From Cryobacterium frigoriphilum (lineage in GTDB: Bacteria > Actinomycetota > Actinomycetes > Actinomycetales > Microbacteriaceae), in contig NZ_SOHE01000083.1 of NCBI RefSeq assembly GCF_004403305.1, positions 1 to 64,000 on the forward strand: DNA of 64,000 nucleotides, given 5' to 3'. Below the pieces are notes generated by a model. That model had not been told where the DNA came from. It worked only from the letters and a program-made list of their open reading frames with translations, and searched no databases. Position 1 is the stretch's first letter. Each line of letters opens with the position of its first letter. A program made the translations under genes and the position numbers. Positions 8,676 through 17,350 of this stretch are shown here, piece after piece.

Positions 8676-9902
8676 CTAGTCCGGCAGGACGCGGCGCACG
8701 ACCGCGTCGGCGAGCAGCCGGCCACGCAGGGTCAGCTCGAGGTTGCCGCCGATGGCGGCGCGCGCGTTCACGAGCTCGTCGGCGATCAGGCCGGCGATCT
8801 CGTGGCGGCCGTGCGGGGTGAGCGACGCAATCGGTATTCCGGTGCGGATGCGGCTCAGCAGCAACACGCGCTCGACCTCCCGGGTCTCGGCGTCGAGCGT
8901 CTCGCGGCCGACGGCGGGCGAGTGCCCGGCGAGCACCCGTTCGGCGTAGGCCGCGGGGTGCTTGGCGTTCCACCAGCGCACGCCGCCGACGTGGCTGTGG
9001 GCGCCCGGGCCCACACCCCACCAGTCGTGACTGCGCCAGTAGGCGAGGTTGTGGCGGGACTCGTGGGAGACATCCGTCGCCCAGTTACTGACCTCGTACC
9101 AGTGGAAGCCGGCGGCGCCGAGCAGTTCGTCGGCGAGTTCGTAGAATTCGGCCTGGGTGTCGTCGTCGATCGCGGCGATGTCGCCGCGGCGAATCTGGCG
9201 GGCGAGCTTGGTGCCCTCCTCGACGATGAGCGAGTACGTGCTGATGTGGTCGGGGGCCTGGTTGATGGCGTACTCGAGGCTCGTGCGCCAATCGGCGACG
9301 GTCTCCCCCGGGGTGCCGTAGATGAGGTCGAGACTCACGTCGAGGCCGGCATCGCGGGCCCACTGCACCACCAGCGGCACCCGCTCGGGGTCGTGGGTGC
9401 GCTCGAGGGTCGCGAGCACGCGCGGCACCGCCGACTGCATGCCGAACGATACCCGGGTGAAGCCCGCGTCGGCGAGGCCCTGCAGATAGCCGGCGTCGAC
9501 GGAGTCGGGGTTGGCCTCGGTCGTGACCTCGGCGCCGGGCACGAAGCCCCACTGGTCGCGCACCGCGTGCAGCATGCGGGTGAGGTCGCCGACCGGCAGC
9601 AGGGTGGGGGTACCGCCGCCGAAGAACACGGTCGAGACCGGGCGGGCAGGCACGCCAGACTGGGCGAGCACGCGGCCGGCCGATTCGACCTCGAGCACGG
9701 CCTGGCTCGCGTAGTCGCTCTGCTTCACACCGCGCAGTTCGGTCGCCGTGTAGGTGTTGAAGTCGCAGTAGCCGCAGCGCACCCGGCAGAAGGGCACGTG
9801 CAGGTAGACGCTGAACTCGCGCTCGGTGGCGTCAACCGCGGCGGAGGCGGGCAGAAGCCCGTCGAGTGGGGCAGGGTCGCCGACGGGGTGTGGTCCGGCC
9901 AC
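8676..9902 (-). CDS. hemW: Radical SAM heme chaperone HemW
   Basis: 408 residues. The radical SAM cluster motif is C39-x3-C43-x2-C46 followed by D-F. The phenylalanine after the last Asp distinguishes HemW from true HemN oxygen-independent coproporphyrinogen oxidases, which have a fourth cysteine there. FFGGGTPTLL (about 93-102) is the SAM-binding glycine motif, and a HemN C-terminal domain follows. HemW is thought to bind and insert heme, so older coproporphyrinogen oxidase labels should be avoided. GTG start. DUF1990 lies 4 bp upstream. Confidence 0.92.
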   Translation of the reverse strand: MAGPHPVGDPAPLDGLLPASAAVDATEREFSVYLHVPFCRVRCGYCDFNTYTATELRGVKQSDYASQAVLEVESAGRVLAQSGVPARPVSTVFFGGGTPTLLPVGDLTRMLHAVRDQWGFVPGAEVTTEANPDSVDAGYLQGLADAGFTRVSFGMQSAVPRVLATLERTHDPERVPLVVQWARDAGLDVSLDLIYGTPGETVADWRTSLEYAINQAPDHISTYSLIVEEGTKLARQIRRGDIAAIDDDTQAEFYELADELLGAAGFHWYEVSNWATDVSHESRHNLAYWRSHDWWGVGPGAHSHVGGVRWWNAKHPAAYAERVLAGHSPAVGRETLDAETREVERVLLLSRIRTGIPIASLTPHGRHEIAGLIADELVNARAAIGGNLELTLRGRLLADAVVRRVLPD

Positions 9903-9906
9903 GGCT

Positions 9907-10554
9907 TTAGAGCGCCCCGACCGGGTGCAGGGCCTTGAGGTAACGCTGGGTGAAACGGTTCTGCTGCAGGCGCATGATCGGCCAGACCAGCCGGAACTTC
10001 CAGGTGCTCAGCCGTGAGAACGCACGGATGGTCAGCCAGACCGAGTCGTCGTCGCGCTTGTCGACGATGAAGGACTCCTCGCCGCTGGCCGGATGCCCCG
10101 CCATGGTGCCGTAGGCAAAGCCCACCCGGGTGGGTTCGGCGATCACATAGACGACCCGCACCGGAGCCGTGACGGTGAACGGCCGCACGTGAATGGTCAG
10201 CTCGGCGGTCATGCCGTTGACGATGTAGGGGGTGCCGTCGTCGGCGAAGGTGTCCTCGGCGACGGTCTTGATGGCATCCGTTTTCGGAGCCCCGTCGGCG
10301 CCGAACTCGACCCCGGTGTACTGCACGCCGGTTCCGGTTCCGAGGTCGGTCACGGTCATGCCGCTGCCCCGCTGCACGCCCCAGGTCATGAGTAACTTCG
10401 TGGCCGCGTGAAAGCGCTCGTCGCCGCTGCCGAGGCGCACCGCGACCTCGATCGGGCGGTAGCCCTTGGGCGGGTACGTCATCAGGTCGGGGGCGAGGGT
10501 GCCACCGATGGCGCCGTAGGTCACGGCCGATTCGGTGAAGGTGGAGCGGCGCAT
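9907..10554 (-). CDS. DUF1990 family protein
   Basis: 215 residues with the DUF1990/UPF0548 pattern: an early FTESAVTYGAIGG segment, PPKGYRPIEVAVRLGSGDERF near 28-48, and a C-terminal part ending in a basic MRLQQNRF segment. The family is common in actinobacteria and has no established function. It lies between lepA (4 bp upstream) and hemW (4 bp downstream), so the three are probably one transcript. Confidence 0.85.
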   Translation of the reverse strand: MRRSTFTESAVTYGAIGGTLAPDLMTYPPKGYRPIEVAVRLGSGDERFHAATKLLMTWGVQRGSGMTVTDLGTGTGVQYTGVEFGADGAPKTDAIKTVAEDTFADDGTPYIVNGMTAELTIHVRPFTVTAPVRVVYVIAEPTRVGFAYGTMAGHPASGEESFIVDKRDDDSVWLTIRAFSRLSTWKFRLVWPIMRLQQNRFTQRYLKALHPVGAL

Positions 10555-10558
10555 CCGT

Positions 10559-12412
10559 CTACTTCTTCTCTTTCTTAGGGGGTTCGTCGCCGGACAGCGC
10601 GGCGATGAAGGCTTCCTGGGGCACCTCGACGCGGCCGACCATTTTCATGCGCTTCTTGCCCTCTTTTTGCTTTTCGAGCAGTTTGCGCTTGCGGGAGATG
10701 TCGCCGCCGTAGCACTTGGCGAGCACATCTTTGCGAATCGCGCTGATCGATTCGCGGGCGATGATGCGGGCGCCGATCGCGGCCTGGATCGGCACGTCGA
10801 ACTGTTGGCGCGGGATGAGCTTGCGCAGGCGGCCGGTCATCAGCACGCCGTACTCGTAGGCCTTGTCGCGGTGCACGATCGCGCTGAACGCGTCGACCTG
10901 TTCGCCCTGCAGCAGAATGTCGACCTTCACGAGGTCGGCCTCGGCCGAGCCGGTCGGTTCATAGTCGAGCGATCCGTAGCCGGCGGTGCGGCTCTTGAGG
11001 TTGTCGAAGAAGTCGAACACGATCTCGCCGAGCGGCATCGTGTAGCGAATCTCGACACGGTCCTCACCGAGGTAGTCCATGCCCAGCAGGGTGCCGCGGC
11101 GGCTCTGGCAGAGCTCCATGATGACGCCGACATAGTCCTTGGGCGCGAGAATCGCGGCCTTCACGATCGGTTCGAGCACGGATGCGATCTTGCCGTTCGG
11201 AAACTCGCTCGGGTTGGTCACCGTGACGGTCTTCTTATCGTCGGTGGTGACCTCGTACGGCACGCTCGGCGCGGTCGTGATGAGGTCGATGCCAAATTCG
11301 CGGTCGATGCGCTCGGTGATGATCTCGAGGTGCAGCAGGCCGAGGAATCCGCAGCGGAACCCGAATCCGAGGGCGACGGATGTCTCCGGCTCGTACCCGA
11401 GGGAGGCATCCGACAGCTTGAGCTTGTCGAGTGCCTCGCGCAGGGCCGGATAGTCGCTGCCGTCGATCGGGTAAAGACCCGAGAACACCATCGGCTGGGG
11501 TTCCGTGTAGCCGGGGAGGGCATCCGTCGCCGGCCGCAGCGCCGTCGTGACGGTGTCGCCGACCTTGGACTGGCGCACGTCTTTCACGCCGGTGATCAGG
11601 TACCCGACCTCGCCGACGCCCAGACCCTTGCTGATGGTCGGCTCGGGCGAGATGACGCCGATCTCGAGGATCTCGTGCGTCGCACGCGTCGACATCATCT
11701 GGATCTTCTCGCGCGGATGCAGGTGGCCGTCGATCATGCGCACGTAGGTGACGACGCCGCGATAGCTGTCGTAGACGGAGTCGAAGATCATCGCGCGGGT
11801 GGGCGCGTTGGGGTCGCCGACCGGTGCCGGGATGCTGCGGGTGGCGAGGTCGAGCAGCTCGGCAACGCCGGCGCCCGTCTTGCCCGAGACCCGCAGCACG
11901 TCTTCGGGCTTACCGCCGATCAGGTCGGCGAGCTCCCGGGCATACTTGTCGGGCTCGGCGGCCGGCAGGTCGATCTTGTTGAGCACCGGGATGATGGTGA
12001 GGTCGTTGTCGAGCGCGAGGTACAGGTTGGCCAGCGTCTGTGCTTCGATCCCCTGGGCCGCGTCGACGAGCAGGATGGCGCCCTCGCAGGCGGCGAGGCT
12101 GCGGGAGACCTCGTAGGTAAAGTCCACGTGACCGGGGGTATCGATCATGTTGAGGGCGTAGGTGACCCCATCGAGTTCCCAGGGCATGCGCACGGCCTGG
12201 CTCTTGATCGTGATGCCGCGCTCACGCTCGATGTCCATGCGGTCGAGGTACTGGGCGCGCATGGCACGGTCGTCGACGACGCCGGTGATCTGCAGCATCC
12301 GATCGGCCAGGGTCGACTTACCGTGGTCAATGTGGGCAATGATGCAGAAGTTGCGGATGAACTCGGGGGCCGTGGAGGCCGGTTCAAGCGCCTTAAGGGC
12401 TCTGGGTGACAT
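10559..12412 (-). CDS. lepA: Elongation factor 4 (LepA), ribosome-associated GTPase
   Basis: 617 residues. The G1 motif AHIDHGKS is at 26-33, DTPGHVDF follows near 96-103 and NKIDLP near 150-155. EF-G-like domains and the LepA-specific C-terminal domain (about 500-610) rich in lysine end the protein. LepA acts on stalled ribosomes or during 30S biogenesis. It is the first gene of the lepA-DUF1990-hemW unit. The lepA-hemW association is widely conserved. The 111 bp upstream must hold the promoter, but no convincing -35/-10 was picked out. Confidence 0.97.
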   Translation of the reverse strand: MSPRALKALEPASTAPEFIRNFCIIAHIDHGKSTLADRMLQITGVVDDRAMRAQYLDRMDIERERGITIKSQAVRMPWELDGVTYALNMIDTPGHVDFTYEVSRSLAACEGAILLVDAAQGIEAQTLANLYLALDNDLTIIPVLNKIDLPAAEPDKYARELADLIGGKPEDVLRVSGKTGAGVAELLDLATRSIPAPVGDPNAPTRAMIFDSVYDSYRGVVTYVRMIDGHLHPREKIQMMSTRATHEILEIGVISPEPTISKGLGVGEVGYLITGVKDVRQSKVGDTVTTALRPATDALPGYTEPQPMVFSGLYPIDGSDYPALREALDKLKLSDASLGYEPETSVALGFGFRCGFLGLLHLEIITERIDREFGIDLITTAPSVPYEVTTDDKKTVTVTNPSEFPNGKIASVLEPIVKAAILAPKDYVGVIMELCQSRRGTLLGMDYLGEDRVEIRYTMPLGEIVFDFFDNLKSRTAGYGSLDYEPTGSAEADLVKVDILLQGEQVDAFSAIVHRDKAYEYGVLMTGRLRKLIPRQQFDVPIQAAIGARIIARESISAIRKDVLAKCYGGDISRKRKLLEKQKEGKKRMKMVGRVEVPQEAFIAALSGDEPPKKEKK

Positions 12413-12523
12413 AGTTCGTCTATTCTTCCATGCTTCGTGCGCGTTGGCCGTCGCCCGGGTGTTCGCCGCACGCCGCGGGTATCTCGCTCACGAGTGGGCG
12501 CAAACGGTGCCAGTGGCCGGAGT

Positions 12524-13753
12524 TCAGGCGCTGAGGCGGGTGGCTCGTTCCACGACCTGGCCGAAGCCGTCGGCACAGCGGTACACCTCGACGCCGTCGA
12601 TGAGCACGAGCTCGGCGCGGGAGGCGAGGTCGAGGGGATCGCCCGACCAGATCACGACGTCGGCGTCGAGGCCCACGGTGAGCGATCCGACCCGGGAGTC
12701 GAGCCCGAGAATGAGCGCCGGGTTGACCGTGAGGGCCTCGAGCGCGGTCTGCACCGGCAAGCCCTCCTTGACGGCAAAGGAGGCCTGATGCACGAGAAAG
12801 TTCACCGGAACTACAGGGTGGTCGGTCGTGATGGCGACGCGCACCCCGGCAGCGGCCAGCACGGCGAGGTTGCCGATGGCGCGATCGCGCAGTTCCACCT
12901 TGGTGCGCGCGGTGAGCATCGGTCCGAAGATGACCGGAATGTTCTTCTCGGCGAGCACGTCGGCGATCTTGTGCCCCTCGGTGCCGTGGTTGATCACGAG
13001 GCGGTAGCCGAATTCCTCGGCCAGGCGGATGGCGGTGACGATGTCGTCGTGGCGGTGTACGTGCTGGTCCCAGGCCAGTTCACCGGACAGTACCCGGCCG
13101 AGGGCTTCCTTGCCGAGGTCGCGGGTGAAGGGCTCCCCCTTCTCGGCAGCAGCATCGCGGGCCTGCACGTAGTTCTGCGCGTCAACGAAGGCCTGGCGGA
13201 TGATCAGGCTCACCCCGAGCCGCGTGCTCGGCGTCTGCTTCTTGTCGCCGTAGACCCGCTTCGGGTTTTCACCGAGGGCGCTCTTGATGCTCACCGAGTC
13301 GCTGATGACCTGCTCGTCGATGGTTCGGCCACCCCAACTCTTGATCGCGACCGACTGGCCGCCGATCGGGTTGCCGGAGCCCGGTTTGACGACGATCGTG
13401 GTGACACCGCCCGAGAGTGCGTCGCGGAAGCCCTCATCGTCGATGTTGACGGCGTCGATGGCGCGCACAGCGGCCATGTTCGGACCGGTCATTTCGTTGG
13501 TGTCGTCGCCGGCCCATCCGTTCGCCTCTTCATGGATTCCGACGTGCCCGTGGGACTCGATGAAGCCGGGAAGCACCCACTTGCCGGTCGCATCGATGAT
13601 CCGGGCGCCCGCCGGAACAGTCAGGTCGGCACCGATCGCGCTGATGCGACCATTCTCGATGAGCACCGTGCCGCTCTCGATGGTGTCGCCGAGAACGGGG
13701 ACGATGCGAGCGTTGACGATGGCGGTCAGAGTGGATGTCGGTGCACTAGTCAT
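12524..13753 (-). CDS. Amidohydrolase family protein (imidazolonepropionase-like)
   Basis: 409 residues with the metal-dependent hydrolase layout: a small beta-sandwich (about 1-65), then a TIM barrel beginning with the metal ligand pair in ESHGHVG (about 66-72). Further candidate ligands are in HVHRHDD, INHGTEGH and TTDHP. The substrate cannot be predicted. Relatives include imidazolonepropionases and peptidase-like amidohydrolases. It stands alone between lepA and a small unknown gene (29 bp away). Confidence 0.85.
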   Translation of the reverse strand: MTSAPTSTLTAIVNARIVPVLGDTIESGTVLIENGRISAIGADLTVPAGARIIDATGKWVLPGFIESHGHVGIHEEANGWAGDDTNEMTGPNMAAVRAIDAVNIDDEGFRDALSGGVTTIVVKPGSGNPIGGQSVAIKSWGGRTIDEQVISDSVSIKSALGENPKRVYGDKKQTPSTRLGVSLIIRQAFVDAQNYVQARDAAAEKGEPFTRDLGKEALGRVLSGELAWDQHVHRHDDIVTAIRLAEEFGYRLVINHGTEGHKIADVLAEKNIPVIFGPMLTARTKVELRDRAIGNLAVLAAAGVRVAITTDHPVVPVNFLVHQASFAVKEGLPVQTALEALTVNPALILGLDSRVGSLTVGLDADVVIWSGDPLDLASRAELVLIDGVEVYRCADGFGQVVERATRLSA

Positions 13754-13782
13754 GCTTCCACCCTAGGCACGCAAGCGCTGCC

Positions 13783-14148
13783 TTACTGGGGCGGGGCGTC
13801 GACGATTCCGATGAAGTGGGTGCCGACACCGTCGTATTCGGTGCGCCCCAGCCCGGCGAGGGCCTCGGGAAGCTCGTCGGCCCCGTGGTGCGAACAGCTG
13901 ACGTAGGTGAACTCCGGCCACCATTTCTTGGGCCGTGCCGCCTCGGTGTCGCCGCAGATTGAGCACTCGAGCTGAATCCAGACGGGCTTCTTGCCGGTGC
14001 GGTTCGCCCGCGACTGCAGCAGCCAGGCCGGCGGATCGCTCTCGAGCAACGCAAACTGTGCCTCGCCGAGGCGCGAGGGAATGCCGTGGCGCTTGGCCAT
14101 CTCGAGGGATATGTCCAGGCGCAGAGCGGCTTCGTGTCTCGTAATCAT
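13783..14148 (-). CDS. Conserved-looking small protein, function unknown
   Basis: 121 residues, not recognised. The N-terminus (MITRHEAALRLDISLEMAKRHGIPSRLGEAQF) resembles a short helix-turn-helix-like or recognition segment. A possible metal site is formed by CSICG (about 72-76) and CSHH (about 94-97). It has GC3-rich codons like its neighbours. It lies upstream of the amidohydrolase on the same strand and diverges from the DUF4097-like gene. A 10-bp direct repeat GTAGATCATC occurs twice in the shared intergenic region (14161-14191). Confidence 0.6.
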   Translation of the reverse strand: MITRHEAALRLDISLEMAKRHGIPSRLGEAQFALLESDPPAWLLQSRANRTGKKPVWIQLECSICGDTEAARPKKWWPEFTYVSCSHHGADELPEALAGLGRTEYDGVGTHFIGIVDAPPQ

Positions 14149-14273
14149 TTCACACCAAAGTAGATCATCAGAGATAAGGGTAGATCATCTCGGGCGAGGA
14201 TCGGCGCTGGCACTGGCCCGCGCCCACGTCGCCGGGGTACAGTATTTTCAGGCGGGGCGCCCGGAAAGCACTC

Positions 14274-14852
14274 ATGAACCAACCACGCTCTCGCGCCCAC
14301 AAGGCCATTCTGACCGTCACCCTGAGCATCCTGGTCCCGATCATCGTGGCCAGCATCGTCTTCGTCGCGGCATCGTTTCGCGGTGCCGCCGTCGACGCCT
14401 CGGAGCGGCTGCTGCCGGGAACGGGCGTCGTCGTCGACGCGCGCAATGTTGCCGTGACCCTCGGGCCGAGCAGTGACGGCCAGGTGCACGTCTCCGCGCA
14501 CGGCTCCTACTTTGGCCAGCGGCCCGTCGTGACCGCCCAGACCATCGCCGGCACCACGACCGTGGCCGTGACCAAGTGCGTGAACCAGTGGTTCAACCGC
14601 TGCGACCTGACCCTGACGGTCACTGTTCCGCAGGACATCACCCTGGCCGCCGCGACCCACAACGGCCCGATCCGCGCGAGCGGCCTGACCGGACGACTGA
14701 CGCTCACGACCACGAACGGAGCCATCGACGCCCGCGGTACCCACGGTCCGGTGGAGCTGCGCAGCATGAACGGCGAGGTGACCCTGCACGGCGACCGATC
14801 GAACGTGGCCGTCGCGTCGACCAGCGGCCGGCTGCTCGTCACGGGCGAGTGA
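14274..14852 (+). CDS. Membrane-anchored DUF4097-like beta-repeat protein
   Basis: 192 residues from the ATG at 14274, preceded by GGAAAG. A single N-terminal transmembrane helix (about 13-33) is followed by an extracytoplasmic region. The C-terminal half is a run of short beta strands (THNGPIRASGLTGRLTLTTTNG and repeats), typical of the DUF4097 putative adhesin fold. Two cysteines (CVNQWFNRC) could form a disulfide outside the cell. The function is unknown. It is followed by GC-rich tandem repeats. Confidence 0.7.
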   Translation: MNQPRSRAHKAILTVTLSILVPIIVASIVFVAASFRGAAVDASERLLPGTGVVVDARNVAVTLGPSSDGQVHVSAHGSYFGQRPVVTAQTIAGTTTVAVTKCVNQWFNRCDLTLTVTVPQDITLAAATHNGPIRASGLTGRLTLTTTNGAIDARGTHGPVELRSMNGEVTLHGDRSNVAVASTSGRLLVTGE

Positions 14853-14884
14853 CCCCGGCGGTCGATCCGCGCGCGCGCGCCGGG

Positions 14885-14923
14885 GGCGGTGCACGCCGGC
14901 GGTGCGTGCGGGCGGTGTGGGGG
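14885..14923. repeat. 13-bp x 3 GC-rich tandem repeat after the DUF4097-like gene
   Basis: Three 13-bp units of the form GGCGGTGCRYGCC begin at 14885, 14898 and 14911 (the third is diverged). They are preceded by a (CG)n run near 14868-14880. No coding function is seen in the 116-bp gap before the HAD gene. Confidence 0.75.
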
Positions 14924-14968
14924 CGTCGGGGCGACCTGCGCGCATCCGCTGTCATGGAACAATGAAGG

Positions 14969-15844
14969 ATGCCTGACACTCACTCCCCGCTGGGACTGCT
15001 CCTCGATGTGGACGGGCCCATCGCGAGCCCCGTCACCCGCACGATCGCCACACCGAGCATCATCACCGACCTGCTGCTGCTCGCGGCGGCCAACGTTCCG
15101 ATCGCGTTCATCACCGGTCGCAGCGCGTCGTTCATTCGCGAACAGGTCGTCGCGCCACTCGTTGCGGCCGGGCTGCCCGAGAAATTTCGCATCTACGGGG
15201 TGTGCGAGAAGGGTGCCGTCTGGTTTCCGATCACCGGCGCGGGCATGGGCGAGGTGGAGGTGGACGCATCCGTCGCCCTGCCGCCGGCCGTCGTCAACGC
15301 CGTGCGCCAACTCGTGGCCGATCGCTTCGCCGACACGATGTTCTTCGACGAGACCAAGCAGGCCATGATCTCGGTCGAGCAGCGCGTCGACGTCGACACC
15401 GCCACCTACCTGAACGCCCAGTCGTCATTCGACGAGAAGGCCTTCGAAATTCTCGCCGCCCACGGCGTGGGCGTGCGCCTGAAAGATCGCGAGCGACCGG
15501 ATGCCGCGGGGCTCGTTCCCTTTCGCATCGATCCGACGATCATCTCGACCGACATCGAGTCGGTCACCCTCGACAAGAACCACGCCGCCGAACGGGCGCT
15601 CGCGTTCTTCGCCGAAACCGGCCGGCTGCCCTCGCTGTGGCGTTCGATGGGTGACTCCCGCAGCGACTACCGCATGGCCGACCACCTGCACGAGGCCGGC
15701 TACGACGTGAGCCACGTCGATGTGCGCCCCGACGACGGCATTCTCGACAAGCCCTACCCGGTGATCGTCATGGGCGAACAGATTCACGACGAGGCCGGCG
15801 CGAGCTTTCTCGACTACTGGGTCGACCGGCTGAACCTGCGCTGA
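14969..15844 (+). CDS. HAD superfamily hydrolase
   Basis: 291 residues. Motif I is DVDG at 14-17 (nucleophile region), motif II is the Thr of FITGR near 47-51, and motif IV is GDSRSDYRMAD near 227-237. This matches the Cof/trehalose-phosphatase-like branch of HAD phosphatases. The substrate is unknown. GAAGG abuts the ATG, which leaves no normal spacing, so a leaderless start or a different ribosome contact is possible. It converges with the J-domain gene across a long inverted repeat. Confidence 0.82.
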   Translation: MPDTHSPLGLLLDVDGPIASPVTRTIATPSIITDLLLLAAANVPIAFITGRSASFIREQVVAPLVAAGLPEKFRIYGVCEKGAVWFPITGAGMGEVEVDASVALPPAVVNAVRQLVADRFADTMFFDETKQAMISVEQRVDVDTATYLNAQSSFDEKAFEILAAHGVGVRLKDRERPDAAGLVPFRIDPTIISTDIESVTLDKNHAAERALAFFAETGRLPSLWRSMGDSRSDYRMADHLHEAGYDVSHVDVRPDDGILDKPYPVIVMGEQIHDEAGASFLDYWVDRLNLR

Positions 15845-15864
15845 CGCTTGCGCCCGCGATTTTT

Positions 15865-15929
15865 CCCGCGAGAGCGGGTGAATCGTCGGTCTGGTGTCGT
15901 CAGAACGACGATTCACCCGCACTCGCGGG
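15865..15929. repeat. 24-bp inverted repeat in a convergent junction
   Basis: Arms at 15865-15888 and 15906-15929 pair at 23 of 24 positions with a 17-base loop (15889-15905). The arms carry CCCGCGAGAGCGGG at the outside and TGAATCGTCG inside. A T-run lies only on the left side (15860-15864), so it is not a classical terminator for the upstream gene. It could still block both converging transcripts. Confidence 0.88.
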
Positions 15930-15948
15930 AGGTGTGCCGGGGAAAGCG

Positions 15949-16902
15949 TCAGCCCTCGACGAACCGGATGCCCTCCTGCAGGCGACTGCGCAGATCGAAG
16001 ACCTTGTCGAAGCTGCCTCGATCCATGCCGGGCAAGCCGTTGCGCAGCAACCCGATCAGGCGAGATCGTGGCACCGCAAGGGTCGTGGGGCGGCGTCCGC
16101 GGGCGGGAACGACGAGCGGCTCCGCGAGTGCGTCGTCGGGCAGCACCACGATCAGTGCCGTGAATCGCACCTTGAGGGTGCGGGTCAGGGACTTTCCGCT
16201 GGCCTGCAGGTTGTCCATGGGGGTCGTCTCGCCGAGTGCCTCGCCGACGAGTTCACCGCGCCCCAGCTCGACGACTCCGCCCCAGTCCTCGGAGAGAATC
16301 CCGAACAGTCCGGCCGGGCCGAGCACCACGTGGTCGAGCTTGTCGCTGCCGCGCCCCGGATCCACGTCGTGCCAGGCGGTGAAACCGATGCCGAGACCGG
16401 AGACGAGCTGAGCCGTCGCCTCCTCGGCGAGGGCCTTCGCCAGGTAGTGGCGAATCTCGCGCGGCGCCCGGCGCACCAGATCGGGCGCATAGGGATCGTC
16501 GACGGTCGTGCCACGACCGGCCCATTCGCGCAGCAGCGACAGGTACCGCTGGCGGGCCTGGCCGCCCGGGTGACCGTGCATGCGGGCCTTCATGCTCGAG
16601 GCGTTGCTCGCACTGCTCGGGCTGCGGGAAGCGGATGACCCCGCCGACGCCGAGTAGGAGTGCCCGCTCGCGGGGGCCTCGGCCCCGTCGAAGCGGCCAC
16701 GATCATACGCCGCACGGCTCACGGGGTTACCGATGCGCTCCCAGGCGACCTGCACGGCATGAAACTGCGCGGCGCTGCCGCCCACGTCGGGGTGGGTCTG
16801 GCGCAGCATCTGACGGTACGCACGCCGCAATTCGTCCTCGCTGGCGGACGGGCTCACTCCGAGCACTTCGTAAGGGGTGGACGCGGCCGGACTCTCGTGC
16901 AT
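15949..16902 (-). CDS. J-domain protein with a NERD-like C-terminal region
   Basis: 317 residues from the ATG at 16902 (a GTG 30 bp upstream is possible). The J domain is at about 9-70 with HPD near 36-38 (RQTHPDVGG). A Ser/Ala-rich linker follows. The C-terminal part contains KLDHVVLGPAGLFGILSEDWGG, which resembles the core of nuclease-related NERD domains, where D-H-x-x-x-G-P-x-G is conserved. The usual catalytic lysine after that strand is not evident (SEDWGG), so nuclease activity is doubtful. It may be a DnaK co-chaperone with a binding module. Confidence 0.75.
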   Translation of the reverse strand: MHESPAASTPYEVLGVSPSASEDELRRAYRQMLRQTHPDVGGSAAQFHAVQVAWERIGNPVSRAAYDRGRFDGAEAPASGHSYSASAGSSASRSPSSASNASSMKARMHGHPGGQARQRYLSLLREWAGRGTTVDDPYAPDLVRRAPREIRHYLAKALAEEATAQLVSGLGIGFTAWHDVDPGRGSDKLDHVVLGPAGLFGILSEDWGGVVELGRGELVGEALGETTPMDNLQASGKSLTRTLKVRFTALIVVLPDDALAEPLVVPARGRRPTTLAVPRSRLIGLLRNGLPGMDRGSFDKVFDLRSRLQEGIRFVEG

Positions 16903-17070
16903 CCTCGGTGGAACCTTTCGGCAAACTGGCACTGACGGCTAGGTGATCATGCGGGCGCCGAGCGCCCTGAATGCCCTAACCTACCGTCACAGTCTGGAAT
17001 GACGCCGACCGTCGGCCGGGTGCGGGCTGTGCGGCGCCTCCGCGCTGGCAGTCGCCGGCGCAGCCGGTCA

Positions 17071-17139
17071 GCGCCGCCCGTCAGCGCCGCCCGTCAGCGC
17101 CGCCCGATAAGCGGTGCTATTTGCGGGTGCTATTTGCGC
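17071..17139. repeat. Two 13-bp tandem arrays, one spanning a stop codon
   Basis: GCGCCGCCCGTCA is repeated three times from 17071, and after four bases GTGCTATTTGCGG/C is repeated twice (17114-17126 and 17127-17139). The second array contains the stop codon of the 54-aa membrane protein gene (17130-17132) and duplicates its last codons. It fills most of the gap downstream of that gene. Confidence 0.88.
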
Positions 17140-17294
17140 AGGATGTGCACCGGAATCGCGAGGGCGAGACCGACGGCAATGATTCCCGCAAAGAAGATGG
17201 GCAGCTGCAGGGTCGTGACCTCAAAGGCCAGCCCGAAGAGCCACATGCCGAACACAAAGACAACCATGGCGAAGAAAAAGGCGACGACATGCAT
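17130..17294 (-). CDS. Small membrane protein, 54 aa
   Basis: An ATG at 17294 preceded by AAAGGA opens a 54-residue frame ending in TAG at 17130. The product is almost entirely hydrophobic with two likely membrane helices (about 3-24 and 31-49), a short polar turn (EVTTLQ) between them and a basic tail HILRK. Small two-helix proteins of this kind are common next to unrelated genes in actinobacteria and are often missed. It lies 56 bp downstream of the SRAP gene on the same strand. The function is unknown. Confidence 0.75.
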   Translation of the reverse strand: MHVVAFFFAMVVFVFGMWLFGLAFEVTTLQLPIFFAGIIAVGLALAIPVHILRK

Positions 17295-17350
17295 GGGAGG
17301 TCCTTTCGATGCTGTGCCGCGGCGATCCGCACAGCACTGCTTCGAGCGTA

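Noticed and set aside
10535-12409. 624-codon plus-strand open frame opposite lepA
   Set aside because: Complete antisense overlap with a clear LepA and no recognisable domain.
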